A DNA stretch of 64,000 nt from Chitinophaga sancti (GTDB lineage Bacteria; Bacteroidota; Bacteroidia; Chitinophagales; Chitinophagaceae), in assembly GCF_034087045.1 (NCBI RefSeq), contig NZ_CP139247.1:5544001-5608000 (forward strand), in the 5' to 3' direction. Below the pieces are notes generated by a model, which was not told the DNA's origin, did no database searches, and was given only the letters and a program-made list of their open reading frames with translations. This document shows, piece by piece, positions 1 to 8,954 of the stretch. A program made the translations under genes and the position numbers. Every line of letters begins with the position of its first letter. Position 1 is the stretch's first letter.

Positions 1-579
1 AAATTACCTAAAGGTAGTACGGTAAAAAAATGGACGGAAGAGGTGCCGCCTCATTTCGTATTTACTTACAAATTATGGCAGGAAATTACCCATATAAAAG
101 GGTTAGCATTTAATCCCGGAGATGTGTTAAATTTTATGACTGTCATTGACCAGGCAGGGGATCAGAAAGGTTGTTTGCTGGTACAGTTTCCACCTTCCCT
201 GACGATCGATGGTTTTGGTCAGGTGGAATCACTGCTGTCGCTAATTTCCGGGTGGAAGGTAGCGTTGGAGTTCCGGCATTCCAGCTGGTACATCAGCGAA
301 ACGTTTGAATTGGCCGACGAATACGGCGCCAGTATAGTCCTGCACGATATTCCGAAATCAAAAAATACCCGGTTAAATAACAAGGCCAATTTTGTTTATC
401 TTCGGTTTCACGGTCCCGCTGGCGATTATAAGGGTGGTTATACCCATGCTCAGCTGGAACAACATGCTTTACAGATCAAAGAATGGATGAGAGAAGAGAA
501 AGAGGTGTATGTGTATTTCAATAACACCATCGGGGATGCAATTACAAACCTGATGACATTGAATGCATTGATCGGTTAA
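1..579 (+). CDS. DUF72 (YecE-like) family protein, 5' end missing
   Basis: The reading frame is open from base 1, and the first residues (KLPKGSTVKKWTEEVP) already match the family, so the true start lies upstream of the window. The GTG at base 43 is internal. The visible part holds the typical DUF72 features: FVFTYKLWQEITHIK near the start, LVQFPPS in the middle, the EFRHSSW block, and YLRFHGP followed by YVYFNNT near the end. The family has a TIM-barrel fold and no firmly established reaction. The gene ends 22 bases before the TPR gene on the same strand. The family call is confident; function is unknown. Confidence 0.85.
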   Translation, partial: KLPKGSTVKKWTEEVPPHFVFTYKLWQEITHIKGLAFNPGDVLNFMTVIDQAGDQKGCLLVQFPPSLTIDGFGQVESLLSLISGWKVALEFRHSSWYISETFELADEYGASIVLHDIPKSKNTRLNNKANFVYLRFHGPAGDYKGGYTHAQLEQHALQIKEWMREEKEVYVYFNNTIGDAITNLMTLNALIG

Positions 580-601
580 ACGGGAAAAAATATCCCTATA
601 T

Positions 602-1714
602 ATGAAAAAGTTTATCGCAACCATTTGTTGCTGTTGCGCCCTGTACCAAAGTTACGCCCAGGACAGTGTCCTCTTTAAAAGGCTGGCGCAGGCAGAAAAC
701 TGGCAGGACATTATCGCTGCTACCACAGCACCTGATACCCTATCGGCTCCGGCATTGAATATCCTTGGCATTGCTTATCAAATGTTATCACAGGATAGTA
801 TGGCGATCTCCATCTTTGACAAGGCCAGTGCCAGATCACCAAAAGATCCCCGCTCCTATTACCTGAAAGGCACTTTGCTCAATTTGAGACAGCAATACAG
901 GGAGGCGATTCCCGTATTTGAAAAGGCACAGGATTGCGATGTCAGTGCCCGCAACTATGTAGGATTGAGTGTTGCCTATCGTGGTTTAAAAAAAATCCCT
1001 CAGGCGCTAGAAGTATTAACCAAAGCAAGCGAACTACCTGATGACGACGGGCATGCCAATGTCATGATTGGCCAGATCTATACAGAACAGAATGATAATG
1101 AAAAAGCGCTGGCTGTATATTACAAGGTGAAAGATAAACTGGCAAAAGATGGGGAGGATTACCAGACGGCCTGTATCGGCATCTGTGATCTTGAAATCAA
1201 AGAAGGCAGACATGAGCTGGCCTTGCCGGTAGTGCAGGAATTGTTGGAAATAGACACGGCGAATTATGTAGCGATGACCAAAATGATCCAGATCTGCTAT
1301 CACGATAAGGATTATATAACGGGCGAACGATACAAGGCGAAATTGTACGCGGCACAGCGGGACGGTAAACTGGACGGAGAGCTGAATGACAGGTTTTGTC
1401 TAGACAGATTTAAATGGAATAAGAAAGATGTGGTTGTATACGAAAGATATGAGCATGGTACATCCGACAAAAATTATAACAAGATCATCTTTGTGGTCAT
1501 GGCTACCCCCGAAGCGGTTGAAATGACGATCCAGACAGAATATACTCTTCCTGTTGAGGAAAGCAACCCTTATTTACTTTGCGGAACGGATAATGATGGG
1601 CATAACAACTACGGGGTGAGATTCGGTGACAATACACCGTATGAAGAACTGAAAACGGCCGTGCTGAAAATCCTGGATAATAAAAAACAAGCTGTAGCGG
1701 GTAGTGCTCATTAG
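602..1714 (+). CDS. Exported tetratricopeptide-repeat protein
   Basis: 370 residues. The start has a signal peptide (MKKFIATICCCCALYQSYAQ) with a run of four cysteines in its hydrophobic core. Residues about 50-230 contain successive TPR helices, for example ALNILGIAYQMLSQDSMAISIFDKA and YREAIPVFEKA. The last 130 residues are not TPR-like and resemble the C-terminal extension of Bacteroidota TPR proteins of unknown role. It is probably a periplasmic protein-protein interaction scaffold. No partner can be named from context; neighbours are DUF72 upstream and DUF2461 downstream, all on the same strand with short gaps. Confidence 0.75.
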   Translation: MKKFIATICCCCALYQSYAQDSVLFKRLAQAENWQDIIAATTAPDTLSAPALNILGIAYQMLSQDSMAISIFDKASARSPKDPRSYYLKGTLLNLRQQYREAIPVFEKAQDCDVSARNYVGLSVAYRGLKKIPQALEVLTKASELPDDDGHANVMIGQIYTEQNDNEKALAVYYKVKDKLAKDGEDYQTACIGICDLEIKEGRHELALPVVQELLEIDTANYVAMTKMIQICYHDKDYITGERYKAKLYAAQRDGKLDGELNDRFCLDRFKWNKKDVVVYERYEHGTSDKNYNKIIFVVMATPEAVEMTIQTEYTLPVEESNPYLLCGTDNDGHNNYGVRFGDNTPYEELKTAVLKILDNKKQAVAGSAH

Positions 1715-1717
1715 GAT

Positions 1718-1725
1718 TATCTTTG
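1718..1725 (+). promoter_or_regulatory. Bacteroidota-type -7 element TATCTTTG
   Basis: TATCTTTG fits the Bacteroidota sigma-A -7 consensus TAnnTTTG and lies 20 bases before the ATG of the DUF2461 gene. No clear TTTG was found about 20 bases further upstream, so the call rests on the -7 element and its position only. Confidence 0.45.
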
Positions 1726-1744
1726 CCATTCAATTTTCATTGTC

Positions 1745-2434
1745 ATGGCAAAACAATCACAGGTGATCATACCTGCATCCGGATACGATTTTCTGGAGAA
1801 ATTAAGAAAGAATAATAACCGCGAATGGTTTAATGAGCATAAAATGACTTACCAGCAGGAGCTGCAGCATATTGAAAACTTTGCTGAAGCCCTGTTGGCC
1901 AAAATGAATGTACACGACCTGATTGAAACCCCATCAGGCAAAAAAAGCCTTTACCGCATTTATAGGGATACCCGTTTTTCACAGGATAAAACACCTTACA
2001 AAACACATTGGAGTGGGAGCTTTAAACGTGCGACAAAACAGCGCAGGGGTGGGTATTATTTTCATATAGAAAAGGGGAACAGCTTTGTAGCAGGTGGATT
2101 CTTTGGCCCTGTACCGGCAGACCTGAAACTGATCAGGGATGACATCGCCTTTGATCCTGCACCTTTGCAGAAAATCATCCACAGTAAAGCATTCACTGCT
2201 GCTTTTGGCACATTACAGGGGGAGCAGTTAAAGACGGCTCCTAAGGGGTATCCTGCGGATCATGAAGCCATAGATCTGTTGAGGTATAAACAATATCTGC
2301 TGATCAGGAGGTTTACGGATGAGGAAGTAATGGAAGCGTCTTTCCTGGAAGAAGCCAATAAAACATATAAGGCGATGCGCCCGTTTTTTGATTATATGAG
2401 TGAGGTACTGACCTCTAATGGCAACGGGGAATGA
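1745..2434 (+). CDS. DUF2461 (TIGR02453) family protein
   Basis: 229 residues, the full length for this family. Diagnostic blocks are FLEKLRKNNNREWFNEHK near the N-terminus, YRIYRDTRFSQDKTPYKTHW at about 75-95, and GGYYFHIEKGNSFVAGGFF around 105-120. No signal peptide or membrane segment is visible, so it should be cytoplasmic. The biochemical role of DUF2461 proteins is not known. It follows the TPR gene by 30 bases, but a TATCTTTG element in that gap suggests its own promoter. Confidence 0.85.
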   Translation: MAKQSQVIIPASGYDFLEKLRKNNNREWFNEHKMTYQQELQHIENFAEALLAKMNVHDLIETPSGKKSLYRIYRDTRFSQDKTPYKTHWSGSFKRATKQRRGGYYFHIEKGNSFVAGGFFGPVPADLKLIRDDIAFDPAPLQKIIHSKAFTAAFGTLQGEQLKTAPKGYPADHEAIDLLRYKQYLLIRRFTDEEVMEASFLEEANKTYKAMRPFFDYMSEVLTSNGNGE

Positions 2435-2477
2435 TTCAGGACTACCGTAATTCATTAAGATTTTTTATCTTACCAAT

Positions 2478-3341
2478 ATGAAGTATTTCTTTCTTGCGCT
2501 TTTGCTCCCAACTTTCGTCTTCGCCCAGCACGACCAAAAACTGGAAAAAGGCCTCCGCGAAGTGATCTCCGGTTTTCACGGGGATGTAGGTATTTATGTC
2601 CGTAACCTGAAAACCGGCCACTATGCCGAAATCAATGCAGACAGCATCTTCCCTACCGCCAGTATCGTAAAGGTACCTATATTGGTAGGTGTATTTGACA
2701 AGATAGAGAAAGGAGAACTCCAATACCACCAGCCACTCGTATACAGGGACAGCGCCAAATACGGCGGCTCTGGTATAATGCAATATTTCAAAGACAGTTC
2801 AGAAACAGAGCTCAGCGTACTCCTCGCCCTCATGATGTCGTACAGTGACAACACAGCTTCCCTCTGGAACCAGGCCCTTGCCGGTGGTGGCGAACGTATT
2901 AACCAGCTCATGGAGCAATACGGACTGCACGTCACAAAGGTGAACTCCCGTACAGCCGGCAGACAGGAAATATGGAAAATCTACGGCTGGGGCATGACGA
3001 CTCCCCGTGAGATGACCACCCTGATGATCAAAATCCGCAATGGAGAAATCATCAGTAAATCTGCTTCTGAAAGAATGTACCGGCTCATGACGCATCCTTA
3101 TTATGACGAAGGAGCTATCTCCGCCATTCCTCCCTATGTACAGGCTGCTCACAAATCAGGCGCTGTAGACGAATCAAGATCAGAAGTCGTGTATGTAAAT
3201 GCCCCACATGGGGAATATGCCTTCTATATCGGCACGAAGAATATTGCCGATAAAAGCTGGACAGATGACAATGAAGCGTCTATCCTGATAAGGAAAGTCT
3301 CCAAATACCTGTGGGAATACTTTGAAAAGAAAAAGGCATGA
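2478..3341 (+). CDS. Class A beta-lactamase-like serine hydrolase, exported
   Basis: 287 residues with a signal peptide ending in VFAQ. The three active-site motifs of the serine beta-lactamase/DD-peptidase fold are present: SIVK (Ser62, Lys65), SDN (123-125) and KSG (226-228). The omega-loop region before TTPREM lacks the E-x-x-L-N signature of true class A beta-lactamases, so antibiotic hydrolysis cannot be assumed; a periplasmic peptidase or esterase is equally possible. DoxX follows 19 bases downstream on the same strand and may be cotranscribed. Confidence 0.8.
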   Translation: MKYFFLALLLPTFVFAQHDQKLEKGLREVISGFHGDVGIYVRNLKTGHYAEINADSIFPTASIVKVPILVGVFDKIEKGELQYHQPLVYRDSAKYGGSGIMQYFKDSSETELSVLLALMMSYSDNTASLWNQALAGGGERINQLMEQYGLHVTKVNSRTAGRQEIWKIYGWGMTTPREMTTLMIKIRNGEIISKSASERMYRLMTHPYYDEGAISAIPPYVQAAHKSGAVDESRSEVVYVNAPHGEYAFYIGTKNIADKSWTDDNEASILIRKVSKYLWEYFEKKKA

Positions 3342-3360
3342 TATTTAGACTACAAAAAAC

Positions 3361-3747
3361 ATGATCCGTCATATATTTCGCATTTTACTGGGCTTATTTT
3401 TGATTTTCGCAGGTGTTGGGCACCTGAGTTTCGCCCGATATGAATTCCAGGCACAGGTGCCTTCTTTTGTGCCATTGAATGCAGATTTAGTGGTACTGCT
3501 CTCCGGGGTAGTAGAAATTCTGATCGGCCTTGCCCTGATATTTGTACGAAAATACCGCGTACAGGTAGGCTGGCTGATTGCGCTATTCTTTGTCCTGGTA
3601 TTCCCGGGCAATATTGCACAGTACATACATCACAGGGATGCATTTGGGCTGAATACAGATAATTTAAGGCTGATAAGACTGTTCTTCCAGCCGGTATTAA
3701 TTCTTTGGGTTTTATGGAGCACAAATGCATTACGACGATTTTCCTGA
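3361..3747 (+). CDS. DoxX-family membrane protein
   Basis: 128 residues with four hydrophobic helices at about 5-20, 45-62, 70-88 and 105-122. The start (RILLGLFLIFAGVGHL) and the FVPLNADLVVLLSGVVEILIG segment are typical of the small DoxX/DoxD-like family. These inner-membrane proteins are linked to redox or sulfur metabolism in some species, but no activity can be assigned here. The short gap to the serine hydrolase upstream suggests an operon. Confidence 0.8.
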   Translation: MIRHIFRILLGLFLIFAGVGHLSFARYEFQAQVPSFVPLNADLVVLLSGVVEILIGLALIFVRKYRVQVGWLIALFFVLVFPGNIAQYIHHRDAFGLNTDNLRLIRLFFQPVLILWVLWSTNALRRFS

Positions 3748-3864
3748 TTTAGTATACACATTACCTACCCCGGTTTAAACACCACCATAAAAACACCCCT
3801 GCTCCTGCTGTGGAATTGTTGACATATGGCCTGTCTTTTGTCTTACAATTCTAAACTCAAACAT

Positions 3865-4152
3865 ATGACCAGGCAAATCACAATTAACTTAGATGGGCAA
3901 CAGTTTATGCTGGACCTGGAATTCGAACAACGCGATCATTCCATCGTCTATCATGTAACTCCCAACAAGCATTTCAGTAACCTGATCCCGGCAGGATTTG
4001 AAATGATTCAAAATGATTTTGATAAGGAGAGTGCTCCTACTTATGATGAATCAGGTTTAAGCGAACAGAGCAGACAAATTGCTGAAACAATCAGTCAGCA
4101 AATCAGTATGTTGCCACCTCAGTTCAGAGGCGGAAAACCTGTTGAAGCATAA
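3865..4152 (+). CDS. Small hypothetical protein
   Basis: 95 residues from the ATG at 3865; an in-frame ATG at 3826 would add 13 residues of unconvincing sequence. The protein is soluble and acidic, begins with a beta-rich stretch (MTRQITINLDGQQFMLDLEF) and ends in a Gln/Ser-rich helix and a Pro-rich tail. I do not recognise a family. Its last 34 bases overlap the 3' end of the sulfatase maturase on the opposite strand. Confidence 0.6.
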   Translation: MTRQITINLDGQQFMLDLEFEQRDHSIVYHVTPNKHFSNLIPAGFEMIQNDFDKESAPTYDESGLSEQSRQIAETISQQISMLPPQFRGGKPVEA

Positions 4153-5234
4153 CGCATGACATTTGCAGGAGATCGCTGTTGGGCCAGTTCGTTGGCCATA
4201 AATTGCATATAAGGACGGATATGCCTGAAGAACAGACGGTAACCTTCACAAAGGTAATTGAGACCATCTGACTGCCTGTTCTTCGGGCATTCCCCTCTAC
4301 AATATTTATAGACATCACATGTGCCACAGGCTGCCGGGAGCAGCCTGAACTTATTTAAGCCAAAAGCCTGCTGCTTATCTGAATGCATCATCTCCTGCAG
4401 CCCCCCTGTCAATACATTCCCTATTTTATACTGCGGCTCCACAAAATGATCACAGGCAAATACATCGCCGTTATGTTCGATTACAATCGATTGTCCGCAA
4501 TAATCATTGAATACGCAACTCCCTGCCGGCACACCTACCTCATTTGCCAGTGCAGCGTCAAAAACAGGCACGAAATACCGGCCTACATCTCTCTTTACCC
4601 ACTCGTCGAAGATGTTGCTCATAAACTGCCCAAACTCCAGTGGATTCACAGCTTCTTTTTTGCCCACTAATGGAATAAACTGCATGTACTCACTTCCTTC
4701 TCTTTTCAGAAACCGGTATACTTCCATCGGCTTCCTTACATTTAAATCGTGTACAACAGTCAGCGTATTGAATTCTACCCTATGTTTTAGTAATAACCGT
4801 AAGCCCCGCATCACCTGTTTAAAGGTGGCTTTTCCTCCTTTATTTACTCTGTATGGGTCATGTAATTCTGCCGGACCATCAATAGAAATTCCTACCAGGA
4901 AATTGTTATCTCTGAAGAAACGACACCAGTCATCCGTGAGCAAAGTGCCATTCGTCTGAAACGAATTCGTGATCACCTTTCCGTTCCTGTATTGTTTTTG
5001 TAACTGCAGGGCCTTTTTATAAAAAGGGATGCCCTGCAAAGTTGCTTCACCTCCCTGCCAGACAAAATCTACCTGCTGGCTGGGTTGCTCCCGGATATAG
5101 TTCCGGATGTATGCTTCCAGCACCGTATCATCCATATACGGTGTGTCCTTTTCCAGGTAATAACAATAAGAACATTGCAGATTGCAGGTAGCACCCGCAG
5201 GTTTTGCCATTAAATTGAAAGGAATTTGCATCAT
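4119..5234 (-). CDS. Anaerobic sulfatase-maturating radical SAM enzyme
   Basis: 371 residues. The radical SAM cluster motif C-x3-C-x2-C is at Cys17, Cys21 and Cys24, in the context KPAGATCNLQCSYCYYLEK, which is characteristic of anSME. The C-terminal SPASM region contains the paired cysteine groups for auxiliary Fe-S clusters, including CGQS, CDHF, CGTCDVYKYCRGECPKN and LCEGY. This family oxidises an active-site Cys or Ser of sulfatases to formylglycine in the cytoplasm before export. A Cys-type sulfatase lies about 14 kb away in this window and is a plausible client. The start is MMQ; either Met is possible. The 3' end overlaps the small convergent gene by 34 bases. Confidence 0.9.
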   Translation of the reverse strand: MMQIPFNLMAKPAGATCNLQCSYCYYLEKDTPYMDDTVLEAYIRNYIREQPSQQVDFVWQGGEATLQGIPFYKKALQLQKQYRNGKVITNSFQTNGTLLTDDWCRFFRDNNFLVGISIDGPAELHDPYRVNKGGKATFKQVMRGLRLLLKHRVEFNTLTVVHDLNVRKPMEVYRFLKREGSEYMQFIPLVGKKEAVNPLEFGQFMSNIFDEWVKRDVGRYFVPVFDAALANEVGVPAGSCVFNDYCGQSIVIEHNGDVFACDHFVEPQYKIGNVLTGGLQEMMHSDKQQAFGLNKFRLLPAACGTCDVYKYCRGECPKNRQSDGLNYLCEGYRLFFRHIRPYMQFMANELAQQRSPANVMRYASTGFPPLN

Positions 5235-5239
5235 AACAG

Positions 5240-5247
5240 CAAACCTA
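5240..5247 (-). promoter_or_regulatory. -7 element for the sulfatase maturase gene
   Basis: Read on the minus strand the sequence is TAGGTTTG, an exact TAnnTTTG match, ending 6 bases before the first ATG of the maturase gene. Such proximity implies a very short or absent leader. No good -33 element was seen, so confidence is limited. Confidence 0.4.
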
Positions 5248-5442
5248 GTAGAAAAAACGGGTGTAAACTATGACGGCGATCATTCACCCACAGCGGATTA
5301 CAGGCTTTTTAACAGTAAATAACAATCCAATTTTGACTCTGGCACACTTTTCTCATTTACTTAATCAGAAGTTTAAAAAAACGCCTGCAGACGCCAACTT
5401 AAACAACCTTTATTGATCACAGTTTATTCAAACCTAATCATC

Positions 5443-5586
5443 ATGAAAACGTTTAAATATTTCATCATCGCAACATTATTTATCGGTACTATCAGCTTAA
5501 GTAGCTGTCTGGTTGAACGTGGTCCTGGTTATGGTCCTCCACATCATCATCATTACCATGGTGGTGGCGGTTACTATCGCTACTAA
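5443..5586 (+). CDS. 47-residue His/Gly/Tyr-rich lipoprotein
   Basis: A short ORF of 47 residues with a clear N-terminal hydrophobic signal (MKTFKYFIIATLFIGTISL) and a lipobox SLSSC, giving a predicted lipidated Cys at residue 22. The mature peptide is only about 26 residues and is rich in His, Gly, Pro and Tyr (GPPHHHHYHGGGGYYRY). The four-His run could bind metal, but that is inference. A strong terminator follows 28 bases after the stop, which supports a real single-gene transcript. No family recognised. Confidence 0.7.
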   Translation: MKTFKYFIIATLFIGTISLSSCLVERGPGYGPPHHHHYHGGGGYYRY

Positions 5587-5613
5587 TAGTCTCGTACTTT
5601 TAATATTTAGCAG

Positions 5614-5656
5614 AAGGCTGGGATGCTTATTGGGTAGGCATTCCGGCCTTTTCTTT
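5614..5656 (+). terminator. Intrinsic terminator after the small lipoprotein gene
   Basis: A 13-bp stem with two G-U pairs (arms 5614-5626 and 5638-5650, 11-base loop) followed by TTCTTTATAT. It separates the small lipoprotein gene from the alpha/beta hydrolase gene. Confidence 0.75.
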
Positions 5657-5667
5657 ATATTGCGGGC

Positions 5668-6381
5668 ATGAAAAAGCCCCAATTGTTATTACTCCACGGC
5701 GCCATTGGCGCCTCACAGCAGCTAACGGCGATCGCCGAAGCATTGTCTCCACATTATACTATCCACTTATTTGACTTTCCCGGACATGGCGGACAACCAT
5801 TACCGGAGGAGCCATTTTCTATTGCACTTTTTGCTGAAGCTGTCGCAGATCACATCCGCTCACAGCAACTGGAAGATCTCACGATTTTTGGCGCCAGTAT
5901 GGGAGGATATGTTGCCTTGCATTTAGCGGCAGCACATCCTGCTCTTGTGGACCGGATCATCACACTTGGCACAAAATTCCATTGGGATCCTCCTACGGCT
6001 GAAAAGGAAACGAAGATGCTCAATCCGGAGACGATGCTGGCGAAAGTACCCGCATTTGCGCAGGCGCTGGAGAAAATGCATGCGCCGAATGACTGGAAAA
6101 TTGTTGTAAAAAAAACAGCAGAAATGATGCTGGCTATGGGTACGCACAATCCATTACAACCTGATGACTACAAAAACATCTCTACCCCTACATTGATCTT
6201 ATTAGGAGACCGCGATCGGATGGTGTCTTTTGAAGAAACGTTACAAACCTATAAATTACTGCCGAATGCAGGTTTGGGTGTTTTACCCCATACCCCACAC
6301 CCGGCAGAACTGGTGAATGCGCAGCTGCTGGCTACCATTATTTTAGCAAATCAATCCAGCAAAAAGCCCATCGCGGGATAG
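5668..6381 (+). CDS. Alpha/beta hydrolase
   Basis: 237 residues with a complete alpha/beta-hydrolase layout: LLHGAIGAS oxyanion region, DFPGHG, nucleophile elbow GASMGG (Ser near residue 78), the acid region LLGDRDRMVSFEE near 190 and the catalytic His in LPHTPHPAEL near 212. No signal peptide, so it is cytoplasmic. It could be an esterase, lactonase or MhpC/BioH-like enzyme; the substrate cannot be told from sequence. Its 3' end overlaps the convergent carboxylesterase gene by 31 bases. Confidence 0.85.
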   Translation: MKKPQLLLLHGAIGASQQLTAIAEALSPHYTIHLFDFPGHGGQPLPEEPFSIALFAEAVADHIRSQQLEDLTIFGASMGGYVALHLAAAHPALVDRIITLGTKFHWDPPTAEKETKMLNPETMLAKVPAFAQALEKMHAPNDWKIVVKKTAEMMLAMGTHNPLQPDDYKNISTPTLILLGDRDRMVSFEETLQTYKLLPNAGLGVLPHTPHPAELVNAQLLATIILANQSSKKPIAG

Positions 6382-7748
6382 TTCGGATCTTCATAGCCGG
6401 GGATCTTATCCTCACGGGTAGGTTCCCCGTAAATCATTCCCAGCTTTCGACTGTCGTATTTTATCCAGGGGCTTTTGCCTTTGATAAAATTCACCCAGTC
6501 TGTATGGATTGTTTGCTGCAACGAAGGATTTTCCAGTGGTTGCTGGCTGCCCCATATGTAACCCAGCTCCTGCCCGTGGGTAGCGGGGTTGCCATGACTG
6601 GGCTGTTCGAAGGAGTACAGCCATACGTTAGCTTTTTGTGCGCTGAGTACATTGGCAAGACGATAAGTATGCAGCTGGTACATAATGCGGCTGAGTGTTT
6701 GTATTTTACCAGCAGTATCCGGTGGCAGCTGTACCAGATCCCCATTTTTACCAAACCAATCCCTGAGCGCCTGTCTATCCCCATGGTATAATCGTTTGTC
6801 AGCATTCATAAACACCAGGGCTTCTGCTTTATTGCTGCCGAGTAAGACCCGTACATTTTTTACAGGGTGCTTTTTTAGCCAGTTGTATGCATCGCTGAAA
6901 ACGATCTTATCATCCGCCATAGGGCCGAAATAATTCGTACCAGAAGCTCCTTTTAACACCTTTGCCTGTGCAGTGATGATGTCATTCACAGATAAAGTGA
7001 GGAGTTGTCCGGGATCAGCAATATGTAAAGTATCCATGAGGCACTGCCTGATAGCTTTGGCCGTAGCAGTATCCCTGATACAGTTTACGCCACCGCTTTC
7101 GAGTACCAGTTGCTGATATTTGCCTTTGGCAGCAGGAGTCACCAGCAGTACACTGGTCAGTTTTGCACCTGCTGATTCCCCCATTACAGTTACCCGATCC
7201 GGATCACCGCCAAATGCGGCTATGTTTTCTTTGATCCATTGCAGGGAGGCTACCAGATCCAGCACGGCATTATTCGCCGCAGTTTCATAGCCCGGGATAT
7301 CGTTTAAATACAGGAAGCCCAAAGCCCCTAACCGATAATTGATTGTAATTGTAACGATACTGTCATGATCTGCAAAAGCATGACCGTTCATCCACATGCC
7401 GGTACCGCCTGTCATACCACCACCGTGTACCCATACTACCACCGGCTTTTTCCCTTTCACACCGGGTGTATAGAGGTTTAGCCGCAGACAATCTTCATCG
7501 CCTGTTACTTTCCCATCCCACTGTGGAGCGATGGGGCCGAAATTCGTACACGAGAGAGTATCTTTCCAGGCGGGCCTGGGAGTGGGTGCTTTGAAGCGTT
7601 CCGCGCTGGCGTATGGTATACCTTTGAATACGAAGATGCCCTGTTCTTCGATACCTTTGATGTAACCGCGGGTTGTTTTAACTGTCTGGGCCGTGGAAAT
7701 GCTGCATTGGAGAATGAGTGCCAAAGCAGGGAATATTCTTCTTAACAT
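6351..7748 (-). CDS. Type B carboxylesterase, exported
   Basis: About 465 residues. Starting at the ATG at 7748 gives a clean signal peptide (MLRRIFPALALILQCSISTAQ); an in-frame ATG at 7775 is possible. The sequence has the family hallmarks: GYIKGIEEQGIFVFKGIPYA near the start, EDCLRLNLYTP, the oxyanion WVHGGGMTGG and the nucleophile motif GESAG. It should hydrolyse carboxylic esters in the periplasm or outside the cell; the substrate is unknown. The 51-base gap upstream is shared with the divergent VWA gene. Confidence 0.85.
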   Translation of the reverse strand: MLRRIFPALALILQCSISTAQTVKTTRGYIKGIEEQGIFVFKGIPYASAERFKAPTPRPAWKDTLSCTNFGPIAPQWDGKVTGDEDCLRLNLYTPGVKGKKPVVVWVHGGGMTGGTGMWMNGHAFADHDSIVTITINYRLGALGFLYLNDIPGYETAANNAVLDLVASLQWIKENIAAFGGDPDRVTVMGESAGAKLTSVLLVTPAAKGKYQQLVLESGGVNCIRDTATAKAIRQCLMDTLHIADPGQLLTLSVNDIITAQAKVLKGASGTNYFGPMADDKIVFSDAYNWLKKHPVKNVRVLLGSNKAEALVFMNADKRLYHGDRQALRDWFGKNGDLVQLPPDTAGKIQTLSRIMYQLHTYRLANVLSAQKANVWLYSFEQPSHGNPATHGQELGYIWGSQQPLENPSLQQTIHTDWVNFIKGKSPWIKYDSRKLGMIYGEPTREDKIPGYEDPNYPAMGFLLD

Positions 7749-7826
7749 AAACATAAAATTAAAAAAATCCCTCACATCCTGTCACTGTCTTTGACTGTCA
7801 ACTAAAATCACTAATTTAGAACTATT

Positions 7827-8921
7827 ATGAGAGGCATACATTTTTCCAAATTTGAACCCGACGAGCAGGGAAAATCGCCATTTGAGAAATTACTTGACGT
7901 GTTTACCCAACTGCTGACTTACACCAGCGGCGACGTCAGCGAAGCACTGCAATGGTTGACCGAACTGGACAAGGAATACCAGCTGACCAACGAAGAATAC
8001 GGTATCGGAGACTTCATACAGGAGCTAAGGGATAAAGGATACATCCGCGAAAACGAAGAAAACGGTAGTATTCAGATCACCGGAAAAACCGAACAGAACA
8101 TCCGCAAACGTGCCCTCGAAGAGATCTTTGGTAAGCTGAAAAAGTCAAACGTGGGCAACCATAACACCCGTAAATCAGGACAGGGTGATGAACTGAACGC
8201 CGATTCCAGACCTTACCAGTTCGGCGACGCACTGGAACAGATCGACATGACAGCGTCCATCCGCAATGCCCAGATCAATCATGGTATCGAGAGCTTTTCC
8301 ATACATCAGGACGACCTGGAAATACAGGAAACGGATTTCAAGACCCAAACGTCTACGGCCCTGATGATAGACATCTCCCACTCCATGATCCTTTACGGCG
8401 AAGACCGTATCACTCCCGCCAAAAAGGTAGCCATGGCACTGAGTGAACTCATCACCACCCGCTATCCCAAGGACACACTGGACATAATCGTCTTTGGTAA
8501 CGACGCCTGGCAGATAGAGATCAAAGATCTCCCTTACCTGCAGGTGGGTCCTTACCACACCAACACAGTAGCAGGCCTGGAACTGGCCATGGACATCCTG
8601 CGCAGACGCCGGAATCCCAACAAACAGATCTTCATGATCACCGATGGGAAACCTACCTGTCTCAAAGTCGGCAAACAGTATTACAAAAACAGCTTCGGCC
8701 TGGACCGCAAAATTCTGAATCGCACACTGAACCTGGCGGCACAATGCAAAAAGCTGAAAATCCCCATCACTACCTTCATGGTAGCGACTGACCCGTGGTT
8801 GCAAAAGTTCGTGACCGAGTTCACCGAAACCAACAACGGGAAAGCATTCTTTTCCGGTCTTGACAAACTGGGACAATTCCTCTTCTTCGACTTCGAAAAC
8901 GGGAAAAAAAAGGTGCTGTAA
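7827..8921 (+). CDS. VWA-domain protein of a MoxR/chelatase-type pair
   Basis: 364 residues. The N-terminal 170 residues are charged and helical; the C-terminal half is a von Willebrand A domain with a MIDAS motif DISHS (D-x-S-x-S) in ALMIDISHSM and a second conserved block IFMITDGKPT. Proteins of this type work as metal-dependent adaptors for a MoxR/magnesium-chelatase-like AAA ATPase, and exactly such an ATPase follows 33 bases downstream. The target of the pair is unknown. Cytoplasmic, no membrane segment. Confidence 0.85.
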   Translation: MRGIHFSKFEPDEQGKSPFEKLLDVFTQLLTYTSGDVSEALQWLTELDKEYQLTNEEYGIGDFIQELRDKGYIRENEENGSIQITGKTEQNIRKRALEEIFGKLKKSNVGNHNTRKSGQGDELNADSRPYQFGDALEQIDMTASIRNAQINHGIESFSIHQDDLEIQETDFKTQTSTALMIDISHSMILYGEDRITPAKKVAMALSELITTRYPKDTLDIIVFGNDAWQIEIKDLPYLQVGPYHTNTVAGLELAMDILRRRRNPNKQIFMITDGKPTCLKVGKQYYKNSFGLDRKILNRTLNLAAQCKKLKIPITTFMVATDPWLQKFVTEFTETNNGKAFFSGLDKLGQFLFFDFENGKKKVL

Positions 8922-8954
8922 ACTCAATTGTAATCAGTAAAATCTTATCAATTA

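Noticed and set aside
2478..3341. Antibiotic-resistance beta-lactamase
   Set aside because: SxxK, SDN and KSG are present but the E-x-x-L-N omega-loop signature is not, so only the fold is supported.
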